This document shows positions 36,801 to 49,312 of a DNA stretch of 64,000 nt, piece after piece. Under the pieces are notes generated by a model that saw only the letters and a list, made by a program, of their open reading frames with translations, searched no databases and was not told the DNA's origin. This DNA comes from Rhabditophanes sp. KR3021 (Eukaryota > Nematoda > Chromadorea > Rhabditida > Alloionematidae), in assembly GCA_963281155.1 (NCBI GenBank), contig CAUJLY010000002.1:3534001-3598000 (forward strand). The letters are read 5' to 3'. A program made the position numbers and the translations under genes. Each line of letters opens with the position of its first letter. Positions within the stretch are counted from its first letter, which is position 1.

Positions 36801-39800
36801 TAGTGGATTTAAATCAGTTGGATATGAGTTGTATTTAGCGGGTGATTCTTTAAGTAGACGAACGGAATGCTTATTTCCGTAAAGCACAGATGGATCGGCA
36901 AAAGTAACAGCTCTATCTTCAGCGTAAATCTGATGCCAATACAGGTCAGCTTGTTCACACTCTTGACTTCTGTCAAAGCAGAAACAATCAGTACATCCTT
37001 TTTTGTTATTGCTTTCTAGTGAAAATGCATTCGTAGCGCACTCGTCACATTTCAAGCCCATTGCATTTTCCTTACATAGACATTCTAAATTAATAACCTA
37101 ATAAATTATATTTTCTTCAATAACTTACGCCCTGAATCTTCACATTCGCAGTTATTTCCGTAACATTGGGATGGATCAGTTCCATTAACATTACAATTAC
37201 AAGGTTCGCAATTAGGGAAGTTAAAGTATCCATTTTTACATAAGTCACAATTTTTTCCTATAAATAAATATTTGCGATTAGGAACAGTGAATTAAATTAT
37301 GATTTATATATGATACTAATTCAATTATTATCTACTTACCAACAAAACCATCTTTACATTTACATGTACCGAGTTCGAGATCACATTCTTCTGATTCAGA
37401 CCCAATAGGTGAACATTCGCAACTTTTACATCCATTCAAATTGTGGTAATTCCATGAATTCGGAGCACAATTTTCGCACATCTCACCAACTGTATTCTTT
37501 GGACAAACACAATCTCCAGTGATACTGTCGCATACCTGGCCCACAGCTGGACATTTTTGACATTCTTTGCAACCTTCGTCACTAAATCCATAGAAATAAA
37601 GTATTAGTATAATGAAATATTGACATGTGTTTGTGTTTTAATTGGCTTTTTTACAATAAACTTTTCTCAAACTTACGTAAATCCATAGAAATTCGGTTCG
37701 CACATCGTACATTTGTCCCCCGTAACACCATTTTTGCAAGAACATTGTCCGCTCTTGATATCACATTCTTCATTATTACTTCCCGTCAAATCACAGTCAC
37801 AGCTTTGACACCCAATATTCGAGGTGATGTTAAAGTAGCCTTTTTCACAAACTTGGCACATGGATCCTTGGACATTTGGTTTACACTCGCAAACTCCAGT
37901 AACGGTATCGCAGTTTCTATCTTCAACGGATCCCAATGCATTACATTGACAATATTGACATCCTGTATTAGTAAAATTGTAGAAAGATGGTAAGCATCTA
38001 TCACATTGCTTTCCGTAAACTCCATTTTTGCATGAACATTGCCCAGACTGATTATCACATTCCTCTCCGGTTGATCCTTCAAGACTACACGAACAAGAAG
38101 GGCAACTATTTTCAACATCTCCATGCCCACTCACACATCTGTCACAATGAATACCTTCATAGTTCTCTTTACATGCGCAAATTCCTTTGGCATCACATCC
38201 TAAAACAACTGATCCAGAACCATGACAGTTGCAAGGTTTACATGTGTGAGCTAAAGCATCTCCGTAGTGGTAATCTTGACAGACTTGACATTTATCTCCA
38301 CTAGTTCCTCCAATACACTTTAAACACTCTCCTGTTAGCTTATCGCAATTACCAATATCGTTTAAGTCGATGTTTTGGTTACATTGACATTTTTGGCAAG
38401 AACTAGAAGCATTTAGTGGATTACCAAAGTATCCATCAGCACAAAATTCGCACTTATTTCCAGTGTATCCTTCCGTACATGCAGTGCAAATGTATTCATC
38501 TAAGTTTTTAGTAATAGATTTGTGATTTGCGATTTGTGGTAATACGCAATCTTTAGATTGATTATTTTCAAACAAGGGGCATGCACAAGCACTGCAGCTA
38601 CCAGCAATTCCCCCCAGAAGTGGATTTCCAACATGGCCACGAACACATTCTTGGCAACGCGAGCCGGCAGTATTATGTTGACAATTCAAACATTGCCCGG
38701 TAATTGGATCACACTCATCGGAATGCCCATTACAGTCACATTTTTCACATCTTCCATTGTACAAAATATTGTTGACACGACGGTATCCTGCAAAAAATTG
38801 TAAAATTTTATTCGTCTTTTTTATTAGTTTTATATTTAGTCTCAAATTTAAAAAGACAGCGTACCAGCAGCTCTTTAACACATCGTACTTTGAAATTTGA
38901 ATGTTAGCTCAGGCTATTTACGTGCATATTAAGATCAAATTAACATAATTACTCATTCTTATTAATTTTGAAGCATAACACCGCCAATCCCCATTCAACA
39001 AACTTGGAACTTGGGATCACCACAGATGACTTGCTAAACCTACTTGAACACAAAGAAATTAAGTTAATATGAAAATACTTGTCTAATTTACTTCTTGAAA
39101 CCGGTGATACAGATAGAATTGAAGTACCCAAAAAGTTGATTAATTTGGTAGATACTAAAGAAGAAACTTTATCCAAAGCTGTTGCAATCAAAAAGCAACT
39201 AGATAATCTCAAGGCTACCGAAGGAAACAAAACATGCAGGGTATATCTATTTTTAGACTCAACACTTTTTTTTGATGGGCAGACAGTAACAGAAAATATG
39301 AAAGCCATGCGATATGCTGGCGAAACATTTCTACTTGGATACAGGTGGAATTATCACAAATCTTGCTTCAATTGCTCTGTGAAATTCGACTTCGTTTTTG
39401 ACAAGAAGGAGAAATTCCTCAACAAACTTGTTACTGCTAAAAGAAGTTAATAGTAGTCAAGAAAGAATACTCTTCAAAATCAATTGCAGAGAATGTAGAA
39501 AGTATCCTCATCAGTGCACTCAGACATCAACTCACAAACAGTGAGTCCGGAAAAGCATCTTTAGATTTTGTATCATCCATGAACCCTCAAGGAAACTTAG
39601 AAGTTGCCCAGTTAATTCTCAAGGACTTCTCAGAATGTGGATATGGAGAACAAATTATCCTTGGTTGATATTTAATTTTTTGTAATTTAATAATAAATTG
39701 TCATTGCTTGGTTAATATCTCATTTTTTGCCATTTAATAATAAATTGCCCCAGCAAAATCAAAAAACGCGCACGATTTAACTCACCCTTAATGCATCTTT

Positions 39801-42800
39801 CACAGGAGTTTCCTTCGAAAAATTCAGGACATTTACATACTTCAACACTCTTCATTAATTGTTTGTTGTAATTGATTCCGAAAATGGCTTCAGCTGAAGT
39901 AACAGCTTCATTTGGGGAAGTGCTGTCATCAAGAAGAGGCTTCTTGGCAATGTCCATAGTCAAACCATAAATGCTAGATTGAATTTGACCCGTTTTATAA
40001 ACTGCTCTAATAAGGATGTATTTAACGTCACTCAAAACTCTCATCATGTCAATTTTTTCGACTGGACTACGAGATTGGGAATTATACCATCCGGATATTT
40101 CCTTCATCTTAACAACGACAGAAACATTTTCCTTTGGGAAAAATTCTTGTCTACTGTGATATTCTAACTTAATGCCATTTCCTTCAACGATGATATCAGC
40201 AACTTGAGCTGCTTCAGTTTGTTGTGATGGAACGTAATAAACAAAATACTTCAAATTTCCTCCATATGCGTTGAGTAAGTTACCGGAAAATTCCTTTGGG
40301 GCTCTCCAGTAATGAAGAGGTTGGTCATTTTTGTAATCATTGGTAGTATACATTAAGACATCGGAATTCTCTTCCTTGGCTTGGACATTCTTATTGTTTG
40401 TCCAATCAGTCAAGTTAAAACCACTTTTGGCTCTAATGGCACCTAACTCCCAATTCCTTTCCTCACATTCTTGACTTAATCCGAAGCAGAAGCAATTTTG
40501 ACAACCTTTTTCATTGTTAACATCCAAATTTATGGTCCCACTTTTGCATGTGCCGCAAACTTGGCCTTCAACATTTTGCTTACAGTTGCAAACATCGCCA
40601 TCACAAACATCGAAATTTAGTGAACCTCTTTGGTCGCATGGGCATGGTTCACATAGTGGATAATTTCTGAATCCGCTAGCACAACGATCGCATGTTCTAC
40701 CTAAAAATAAACATTACTTTTATATGACCAAATATCGTTCAAAATGATTCCCATTAAATTGGACACATTTATATTTTTTGACTTAAGATGTCATCACATT
40801 TTAATTGATAAATTTTAATTACCTCCGAATCCAATTTTGCAATGACAATCCCCTGATTCCTTTCCATTCCCAGCTTCACTTTCATCTCTTACACAATTCA
40901 AGTTTTCAGATCCATCAATATTGCAATCACAAGGTCTACAGGCATCCGTTCTGTAATGACTCAAACCCGCTGGCCTATAGAATCCATCCCCACACACTTC
41001 ACAATTAATACCAGCCGTATTATGTTTGCAACCCACGCATTTACCACCTCCTTTGAATATTCCTTCTGGTGTCATAGATTTAAGCGCTTTATGGACTTCT
41101 TCGTCATATTCGCAAGCATCTGCATGTCCGAAACACTGACATTGTTGACAAATATTCTTTTCAAAGTTGGTTCCAGACTTCCATGGGAATTGGTTATATA
41201 ATGGCAAACATTTGTGGCAACTTTCACCATACGTGTTATGGCGGCAATCACAAATAAATTGACCTGAAATTTACGTAGAATATTAGTAACTCATTTGTGA
41301 GTTTAAAATATGTTTACTATCAATTTAACCAATCAACGATGCTTTATACCGATTACTCTGTTAGGATAATGTTACTTCAAAATTTGGACATGACATGTTT
41401 AAAATGATAGTTATTTTACTTAAATGAGCCTATTATGTGCTTTTGTACTCATTAATTATATTATTCATCTATATTAATCATGATATTCTAGATTAACTAA
41501 CATTAACCTCTTGATCCTATTAAGCATAACCGCAAAGTGGAAGGGCTTCAAAAAATTAGAAACAAGGCTATGTTTGTGTGCAAGCTACACAACTAAACAG
41601 CTTGTGGAGGAAATGTTCGTTAAGTCCCGAAATCAAGTAATAGTAGTAAGAAAAATGTCTATGACATGTATGTCCTAAGAAATGTGATCGGTGTGAATAT
41701 GTTTTTACTAATAATAACCAATTGAAAGAAAATAATGATAATGGCTATCCTTTAGAAATATCTTGCAAGTGTTGTCATGGAGTTCAGTACGATTTTGAAG
41801 CCTTGTAAAACACCATCAAGAAAGAGGATACAAGAAATTATTCAGAAAGGAATTCAATGAAAACTTCAAAGGAATAGAAGCTCTTCTCAAAATATGGTCA
41901 GACATCAACCAACTTACTGCCATAACCCTTGCATATATTTACCTTTTCTTGGATCCAAGAAACATGAATAAACCTTTGAGTGAGTGGAATCAGGAAGAGT
42001 TTATCAATGCCACTTGCTATGTAAAAGAATCAGAACCTCATTCAAAAACGCCACATCTTTATAGTAGAATGAACTAATACTTCTACAACAAATGCAACCT
42101 TCACGTTAATGGTAATCACGTTTGTTCCAAGAAGGAAGATGGTTCTAAGTGTCAAACTATTGTTGTCAAAATGACTGTACCTAGCAAAGAATTTGGAGAA
42201 AACTTGGAATACATATTGACTGAGTATTTTGACAAGCAAGTAAAGAACGTCGACGATGGGAAGTGAACGGTGGAGGAAATCTACAAACTGTCACCTGAAA
42301 ATTCCGCATTGATCGATCAACTTTTGATTGAAAAGATGCTTGAACTCAAAAATGTTTTTACTACCAAATTTGAATCATATTTTTTGTCTATTTCGTATAT
42401 TTTTGCTTACCGGTGACTGGATCAGAGGGGCATTTTTCGGCGTGGCCATAACATATACATTGACCTCCAATTGAGATATCTTTGAGCGAGTAAAAATAAC
42501 GTCTGGTGACGGAAGCATCTAGTCGACCATGTTTTCTGTTTATTACCATCAAATCAGCATTAAGAGTTATAGGCTTGATTAGTCTTAGTCTAACAAAACG
42601 AGCTCTAGTAAATTCGAGAAGAGTCTTACTGGGCTGCGTCGCTCCTGGTCTATGGTTAACTTAAATGGGTTTTTTAAGAATAAAGTTAATTTAATAAAAT
42701 TGACCTACCTAATGAAGCATGAATTTCTCCACCTTCCAATGGTTCTCTTTTAGAATATAATGATGTACAGATAACTTCATTGTCAGAAGCGTATTTAGGC

Positions 42801-43732
42801 ACTCCAGTTGTTGCAGGAAGTCCAAAATGTCTCATACAGTCAGCATCGGTTGTTGCATAATATTGCCAAGGGAAGTAATTGATTCCATCGAGAGATTTTT
42901 CAAGAACCCACGTTCCTAAATTATGTAATTGTTGTTTAATTTGGTTTTAAAAAGATGCTAATTGAAAAGTGTTTTTTGTTGAACGTAAATTTAGTGGATA
43001 TTTCTAGTAAGTATATTGTTTTATGTAATAAAGTTATCCACATCCAACGCAAGTTAGATCAAGACAATCAAACAAAATAACTTTCATGAAACATCCCTCA
43101 ACTGTCAAAAGAATCTCAACTATTGCTCTCAACAAAATACATAACCTAATTCTTGTAATTCTACTTTAGCCTACATTCTTCGTTCTAATAGATTTTTTGT
43201 TTTAAATAAAATATTTTTTAGGTTTGTTAGACATGGATAAAGAAAAGAAACCTGGTCTTGGTGAATTGCCTGACTTAATTACAAGATACGCAATTTTGTA
43301 TTCTTGTCTTAAGTCAAGAACAATATTAACTTTTTCATACTCGAATCCATTAGCTAAAGTAGGTGATTGCCACCAGGCTGATGTGCCATCTATAGCATTT
43401 TCAATTGGATGTCTTTTGTATTTGTTGTTAGCGTCGCAATAATCACATTGAGGAGATCTGCCCATGATATGTTCAACAAGTTTACAAAACGATTCAGGAC
43501 CACGTTCTCCACATGTAGATGTAGCTGTGATTTTGGCGTTTTTGGCCAAGTTGAAAATAGTTGGGAATAGACCCCGGACATTCGTTTCTTCATCTGCAGC
43601 GCTAAATTCACGATAACGGTCATCATCATATTCTGCTTCTTCCGTATTTGTAATTGAATTTTCACTAGTATCTTTGCTTGTTATTACTGGAATCAGCAGT
43701 AATGCTAGTAATATTAAAGGACGAGCCTTCAT
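27884..43732 (-). CDS. Laminin alpha chain, LAMA1/2-type
   Basis: Basement-membrane subunit that assembles with beta and gamma chains through a coiled coil. Sixteen minus-strand exons join in phase to 3306 residues: 43252-43732, 42709-42915, 42411-42659, 40823-41263, 39786-40700, 37677-38787, 37340-37581, 37129-37257, 36293-37084, 34585-34995, 33705-34292, 31213-33659, 30352-30739, 29385-29558, 29140-29295, 27884-29073. Order: signal peptide (MKARPLILLALLLIPV), LN domain (about 50-300), EGF-like LE repeats, first laminin-IV domain (about 560-740), a long LE block (to about 1260), second laminin-IV domain (about 1300-1490), LE repeats, coiled coil (about 1700-2250), LG1-3, an acidic linker (about 2855-2935), LG4-5. 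Two laminin-IV domains mark the alpha-1/2 architecture. Most introns are about 40-55 bases; six longer ones contain antisense repeat copies. A strong acceptor lies 4 bases before the ATG. Confidence 0.95.
29933..30345 (+). repeat. Intronic element copy 2, antisense to laminin
   Basis: A leader starting 'caacatcgc' is followed by ATG 29971 and a basic N-terminus (MVEEKENRPNKKRRTK), then stops, a donor/acceptor pair (about 30066-30104, 'gtaagt..ttttag') and the family's C-terminal domain: KKLIIVKKLYPSKKVAAN, then ..QLTNLDSGKLSF and, after a frameshift, YPETNSAVAELILKDL. The retained intron-like segment shows the copy came from genomic DNA, not from spliced RNA. Confidence 0.55.
30950..31105 (+). 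repeat. Intronic element copy 3 (C-terminal fragment), antisense to laminin
   Basis: A short open stretch ending PEADIEVANLILD and a stop matches the end of the family domain (PQGNLEVAQLILKDF of the copy at 38940). Upstream sequence in the same intron is too worn to align by eye. Confidence 0.4.
35223..36240 (+). repeat. Intronic element copy 4, antisense to laminin
   Basis: The longest copy in laminin. A leader beginning 'caacatcgc' and ATG 35259 (MADKSRKERLKQ) lead to FYLDGVSERMAL, a block TNLSAGTVSDDILNLF.. matching TNLELGITTDDLLNLL of the copy at 38940, a cysteine/histidine region, and a C-terminal domain (..DSGNPSLEF, NDDLADLIFQDF). Stops and frame changes interrupt it at least five times, so no intact product is possible. 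Confidence 0.55.
38940..39670 (+). repeat. Intronic element copy 5, antisense to laminin
   Basis: The least damaged copy. An open frame from 39079 to 39447 (..RVYLFLDSTLFFDG.., CFNCSVKF) is followed after two stops by the C-terminal domain: VVKKEYSSKSIAENVESIL.., NSESGKASLDF, GNLEVAQLILKDF. It gives the clearest view of domain order: TTDDLLNLL block, YLFLD block, Cys pair, then the ENVESIL/GK domain. Confidence 0.55.
41530..42375 (+). repeat. Intronic element copy 6, antisense to laminin
   Basis: Shows two Cys-pair fingers (CPKKCDRC; SCKCCHG followed by KHHQ), then a long open block KKLFRKEFNENFKGIEALL.., YIYLFLDPRNMNKPLSEWNQ, a further Cys/His cluster, and the C-terminal domain VVKMTVPSKEFGENLEYILT.., NVDDGK, LIDQLLIEKM. 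It has four in-frame stops. It aligns along most of its length with the copy in the REEP intron, which lies on the other strand. Confidence 0.6.
43015..43155 (+). repeat. Intronic element fragment 7, antisense to laminin
   Basis: In the first laminin intron, the segment QSNKITFMKHPSTVKRIS followed by TIALNKIHN matches [18 protein letters not shown] and TTLHKIHK of the copy in the GALNT intron. It is a small N-terminal remnant. Confidence 0.42.
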
Positions 43733-45067
43733 TATCCTAAAAATGTAAAATATTAGACCTGCATCTTGGAGTATTAAATAATTTTGTGCGGTGGAAATGT
43801 AAGGATTGTGATAAACAAAATTATTGTATAATAAATGTGTAGATTGAACGTAATTTAAGATTAAATTATGTCTGCTTAAAAAAGTTTCGGCCTTGCACTA
43901 TTAACGGTAGTAGGTGAAATCTGCTACCGCGAACTTAATCCTGCCATTACAAGTTGCCATCATCGGCAGTCAATGGTGTAGTATAAGATCGACATCAATA
44001 AGTAAGTTAAAGATAAAATCTGTTGTGTTTTGCAACAGATCCGACAATTTGCAACAGATCCGACCATTTGCAACAGCCAACCATTAAAATTGTGGTCAAA
44101 GAAGAGAAATGACTGCCAAGGAAGATAATGTGTTCTTGTACGATTAAAATAACATCGACAAAACACTTAAAGTATTCAGTCTGGTGAGCATATCGCTGAT
44201 AAAGTTGTGTAAAGTGAGAATATGTAGAAGAATGTATATTTTTTGAAAAAAAGGTAACGGCTATCAAGAGCCGAAACTGTTAAACTACAATGAATAAAGT
44301 GATAAGAAAGGGACGATGGGTTGTGCATGAACTAGTCATTTTCTCCTACATCAATCGTATCACTTTTTTGTTTGCATTCAGTGTCAAAGTATTACAAATC
44401 GTATATTCTTATTCTTGTTTATTAACATTCAAACGTTGATAGTTAACAGTTTTATCAACGTTAGCATTCCATCTTACTAAATATGTCAATGCAAATATTT
44501 ATTAAGAAAAGTTATATTTCAACTAAGAGAAAGATTGATCATCCTAAATGACATTTTGATTTAACTTTATTCAAATTTAAAATTGACAAAAAATATTCGG
44601 GTTATCAACTTGGCGAAGACATTAAGAGAAATTAATCAGAAATGTTTCAATAACTCTAAGACAATTCCAGCTAATCAAAGAGGTTTCACTATAGATTCAA
44701 AGGTATTTCAATTACTTAGAGATTCTCAGTTATTTAAAGATATTTCAGTTGTTTAAAAATGTTTTAGTTATTTATTTTAAGATTTGGAAAGTGATTTAAA
44801 AAATAAACCCTCTTACACCATCTTTAATATTGTGATGAATATTTATTTATAAAGAAAACGTCCAACATATGGAAAGCATTTTTGAGCCACAAAATAATTT
44901 ATTCACAAAAACATCTGCCTTGATCTTAATCACATTACCAGACAAAGTACAATATGTTTGACTTTTGTTATATGACATAACGACTTTTGTTTCCACATTC
45001 GTGGTCAAGTACACTTTCTACAACATTTAGTATACACTAGCATCTTTTATTGACATACTTTATTCCA
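43733..45067. other. Divergent intergenic region with 19-base tandem repeat
   Basis: Upstream DNA of laminin (leftward) and SPT3 (rightward). At 44031-44088 the unit 'tgcaacagatccgacaatt' occurs three times with a period of 19. At about 44690-44765 an A+T-rich, roughly 20-base motif around 'tttcagtt' recurs imperfectly. No gene was recognised. Confidence 0.45.
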
Positions 45068-46108
45068 ATGGTATCTGTGAAACGGAAATTAAATGAAGCT
45101 GACTATGTTCCCATGCCAAAAATGGCACGTAAAGATACCCAAGACATTGATAACGTCATTAAAAAACTTCTTTTTATTAATGGGGATACTTGCATTCCCT
45201 TAACTGATGTTATCACTCTGGTTAAAGACTTTCTCTTTGATCAACTAAGAATTGTCCTAAATGCTGCCATTCAAAACAAAAACAAACGAAAGTAAGTTAG
45301 ACGAGCTATTAATTTATTACATATAATTTAGTGGGACAAAAGTTGGCTATGGTGATTTTTTTGTTCAGACATTAAAAACGCCCATTCTCGCAAAACGGTT
45401 TTTAAAGCAAGTCATGAATGTTAGTATGATCAGAAAAATATCAAACACGGAATTGTATCTTGACAAGCCAACCGATTTTGAAGAAGACGACGAGTTAATG
45501 ACATTAAACGAACAAGATATAGATAATAAAGACGAAGAGTTCAGTGATGTGTTTGAAAAAATGAAAAAACAACTTGATATACCATCACAGTATACTGATT
45601 TTGTAAAGAATGGTTGTATGTTTGATGATGAAAGTAAAAATCAACGCAACATCGAAAGATTTAATAGGACTGAGAAAATGACATCTGTTGAGTATATAGA
45701 ATTTGAAGATGCAAGAAAAGTTTCTCTTTTCAATTCCAAACCCCACATCATGTATGTTTATTTATTCCTTCTATACCACTATTGATCATCTCTTTTAGAA
45801 CATGTAAACTAAACAAAAAAATGTTGTCTACAATTGATTGCAATATCCCTATCACTGTACTGAATAGCGAAATTTGTTTTTCCTTGAATTGGGTTACTTC
45901 TGAATTATTAGCAATATTAGTATTCCAAGCAGCCTACATACGTGCCAATCGTAAAGACACTGATCCAAATTTTAACCATTTTTATGATCCCATTCCAGTA
46001 GATAATTATAGGTTAGCACTAAAGAAATCTAAACGATATTCGTTGACCGGTAACTTTCTTTTTGGCGTTATTGATTCGTCATCTGCACCTGATCTCGCAA
46101 AGAACTGA
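45068..46108 (+). CDS. SUPT3H: SPT3 homologue, SAGA coactivator subunit
   Basis: Histone-fold subunit of the SAGA complex that helps load TBP at promoters. Exons 45068-45291, 45332-45751 and 45799-46108 join in phase to 317 residues. The N-terminal part has the histone-fold helices (VIKKLLFINGD, PLTDVITLVKDFLFDQLR), then YGDFFVQTLKTPILAKRFLK corresponding to the 'DLLFLMRKDKKKLRRL' helix. An acidic linker and the SPT3-specific C-terminal block follow (ERFNRTEKMTSVEYIEFEDA; TSELLAILVFQAAYI). Length agrees with animal SPT3 proteins. Sequence identity is low, so the call rests on the order of motifs. A poly(A) signal lies near 46211, just before the GULP gene. Confidence 0.75.
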
Positions 46109-46238
46109 AATATTACTTTTATGTAACTACCACACTGACTTATGATTCATTTATGTTATTGCGTGTTTTTATGTTTTCTTTAATTAGTGTTGTCTCAACC
46201 ATTTTTTAAAAATAAATATTACTCATTAACAGACAGAA

Positions 46239-47475
46239 ATGGAAGTATATAAAACATTGAGACGGTCTATTTCGACTGCATCTAATACGATGGTTCGTAC
46301 CAAGCCAATTGCAGCTAAAGATAATGAAAATGGCAAAGCTTGGATTCATCCCCCAGGTAAGCTTTCATTGCTAAAACTAATTAACTCAATTTCTAGATCT
46401 TATCATTCACGGCCGAGTCAGTTACACATTAAAATTGGTGGGCAGTAGTGAAGTAGATTGTGCGAATGCTACAAGAGAAGCAATGCATAAGATTCGTTTT
46501 AATGCTCAAGTTCAGCAAGGTGTTGTTGGCACTTCCGGCTCCAAATTACAAAAGGTTGATTTGCTCATTTGTGTGAGTGGGGTAACTTTGATGGATAACA
46601 AATCAAAACTCATTCTCCACACTTACCCCATGCATCGGATGGTGTCTGTATCAGTTGACAAAGATGTATGTTTTTGCACTTCAAAATGTTTTCAATCATG
46701 TTTTTCACTTCAGATATATTTTTATTTCAATTATATTTTTTACTTCAATTATGTTTTTTATTTTATTTTGAATTATGTTTTTTAGGACAAAAGGGTTATC
46801 TTCTTTGTGACAAAAAAAGCTGATACAGCCAATACTAAGTATGAATGTTTTGTATTTTTGGCGGACAAACTTGCTGCTGACATTGCTGTGACTATTGGTG
46901 AAGCATTCAGTTTAGCATACCAAAAGTTCATTGATACCAATTCCAAAGACCTTGAAAATCAGAAGCAAATGATACAATTACGCAGACGTATTCAGGAACT
47001 GGAAGAAGAGAATCGCTCATTGAAGGAAGAACTTTTTAAGTCATACAGACAACAAACGTCCGCACCACCTCCTCCAGATACCAACTCAATTCCGGTTAAT
47101 AATTTGGCCAAATTAAAGTTGAATGAAAGGAAGAAAGAAAAAGAAGAGGAATTTAACAAATTCGAGGATTCCTTTAACGACACAACTACCATCATTAATC
47201 CGTTTGCAAAAAACGCAATCACCCTCGATGATCCATTTGCCAATGATGACTTTTTTACTTCTCAGCCAGGCAACTCTGCTTCTACTAAAAACGATAACTT
47301 CACCACATTAGAAGAATTTGATGAGATGTTATCAGAGGTGGATACCAGACTTTACGAAATGAAAAAAGCTTGTATAGTTACTGGTCCCTCAAGAAAAGAA
47401 AACAGTGCAAATGATGAAAATTGTACCAACGGTACAAACGCTGCTAACGATGAGTCAGTAAGTAAATCAAATTAG
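46239..47475 (+). CDS. GULP1: CED-6/GULP engulfment adaptor
   Basis: Cytosolic adaptor that binds NPXY tails of engulfment receptors through a PTB domain and promotes phagocytosis of dying cells. Exons 46239-46356, 46397-46665 and 46786-47475 join in phase to 358 residues. The PTB domain (about residues 35-165) includes AWIHPPD, YTLKLVGSSEVDCANATREA, LQKVDLLICVSGVTLMD and FVFLADKLAADI. A leucine-rich coiled coil (IQELEEENRSLKEEL, about 195-215) gives dimerisation. The C-terminal part carries INPFAKN and DDPFANDD, candidate EH-domain and AP2 binding motifs. Intron 2 (46666-46785) is made of worn ~22-base A+T repeats. An acceptor-like 'attaacag' lies 6 bases before ATG 46239. It sits 130 bases after SPT3 on the same strand. 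Confidence 0.9.
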
Positions 47476-49312
47476 TGATAGTTCACCGAAATTGTCATAA
47501 AATCGTAATTGACAGGAATGATTCAGTTGCGGTCAAATAATATTCAAAACATATTAAACCTACCATTAATTTATTCCATCATCGTATTTATTGCCTCATC
47601 AATTGTTTTTATTCAAAAAATCTATGTGATCCACAAACATTTGTGTAATATTCTACTTTTTTCCAACAGATGTTTAATAGAGTAACAAATAAAAATGCTG
47701 ATTATCGTTAAATGTGTATATAGTATCAATTGTTATGTCCTATCATTACTGAGCATTTCATATCTTCTCATGTTCTAGATTTAATACTTGTAAAGTTTAG
47801 GTAAGTTAAGTCACTTCTTTATCATAATTTATAATAATCATCATTCTATACACAACTACTATTCTACATACATTTTTATTGAAATAGACTGTTCAATTAT
47901 AGGCAATTGTATGTATTAACTAGTACAATGTCACTTATTAATAAGAGGTTTCTTTGAAAACTGTACTTGTGTTCGAGTCAGCTGACATTAAATATTTTAA
48001 TATTCTAATATTGTGCTCATCACAAGAACAAGTGCTTGCTTTATTATTTATTACAAAGAAAAATCTCTTACGCTTGCTTGTTATTGTTTTGAGGATGGAA
48101 TGTGTTGTAGTGCTATATAATGATCATGAATTTCATAAAATTTACAAAACTAAAATATTAAAAACAATACCCTTTGATGGTTAACATGAATTGGATGTAG
48201 TACCGCATGTTAGATACGATTTTGTACTATTAGGTGCTATTATGTAGGATTGTTTTTGATTGTAAAGTATTTCATATATTGGTACAACTCACGTGAATAT
48301 GTCAATAAAAGTTTCTTACTGCAGGTGTACTTTATTACGATTGTGAATATATCCCTTTCCTAAGATCAAATTTTCCCTTTGGATAAATAATTTGAGCATA
48401 GCAGAGTTAATTTTTTGTCATTACTTCTCAGCAAATATAATTTCATTTTATCAATTCCAGTTATAATATGTGTTCAAATAATGAGTGCGTTTTAACAACA
48501 AAAGTTAAAAAGTAAGTAAGTGCTTCCGAAAACCGGACAACATCGACTACTGAGACACACTGTTGTTATCAACACCGCCTCACTTGCCACTTTAATTCTA
48601 AATGCCACATGGGTATTATTAAAATCGATGTCTAGTGACAAAAACATTTGTTTTATTGATTATTACCATAAATGAAGCTCCCTATGAAAATGACTTTTCA
48701 ACAAAAAGTAATAGTTAGGTGACCTTGTATTTTGTTTAATTCCTAACGTTATCAAATATTTGTTAATAGTCTCTTTTTATTGTTTCAAACTGTCAAGATC
48801 AACCATTCTATCAATTGTCCCATGCATTCGGTATCGTTTTTATTTTATGACTATTGCAATAGCATATCAGCCTGTTTATTCAGCATAGGCAGATGATGCG
48901 TTTAAATATTATATTTATTATATACATCCTATCTTGTAAAAATAACCTTTGTCTTTAAATTTTTTGACTAAACATTGTCCTCAAAAGAATGAACATGTGA
49001 AACCTTAGAATAATGTCTTAAGCTGGCTTTTTATTAACTGACTCTTTCTTACCGCAATTAAATATATTGTAATGCTTTTTAATAGATCTTAGTGCTATCA
49101 TGTATTTCTCTGAATTTCTTTATATTGTATCTTATTTATATGGTAATTTCTTTATACGTGTTTTTAAGCATACATTTACATTTGATGCGTATTTATTGTT
49201 GCTTCATCGTTAATTTAATTAAATACTCTGTATGTGTTACTTATACCTATCTAAATTTCGATTTTAGTCACCAATTTGAGCTCAAATATAGCTTGAGAGA
49301 AGTGGTGGTATT
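47476..49312. other. Intergenic region with a leader remnant of the intronic family
   Basis: A+T-rich spacer of 1.8 kb. At 48570-48604 'caacaccgcctcactt' followed 16 bases later by 'attctaaatg' resembles the leader and start of the copy at 35223 ('caacatcgcctcattt..attctacaatg'), so this may be a solo remnant. No other gene was recognised. Confidence 0.4.

Noticed and set aside
47954..48184. 76-codon plus-strand frame between GULP and REEP
   Set aside because: No family resemblance, signal peptide or promoter; typical of chance frames in A+T-rich DNA.
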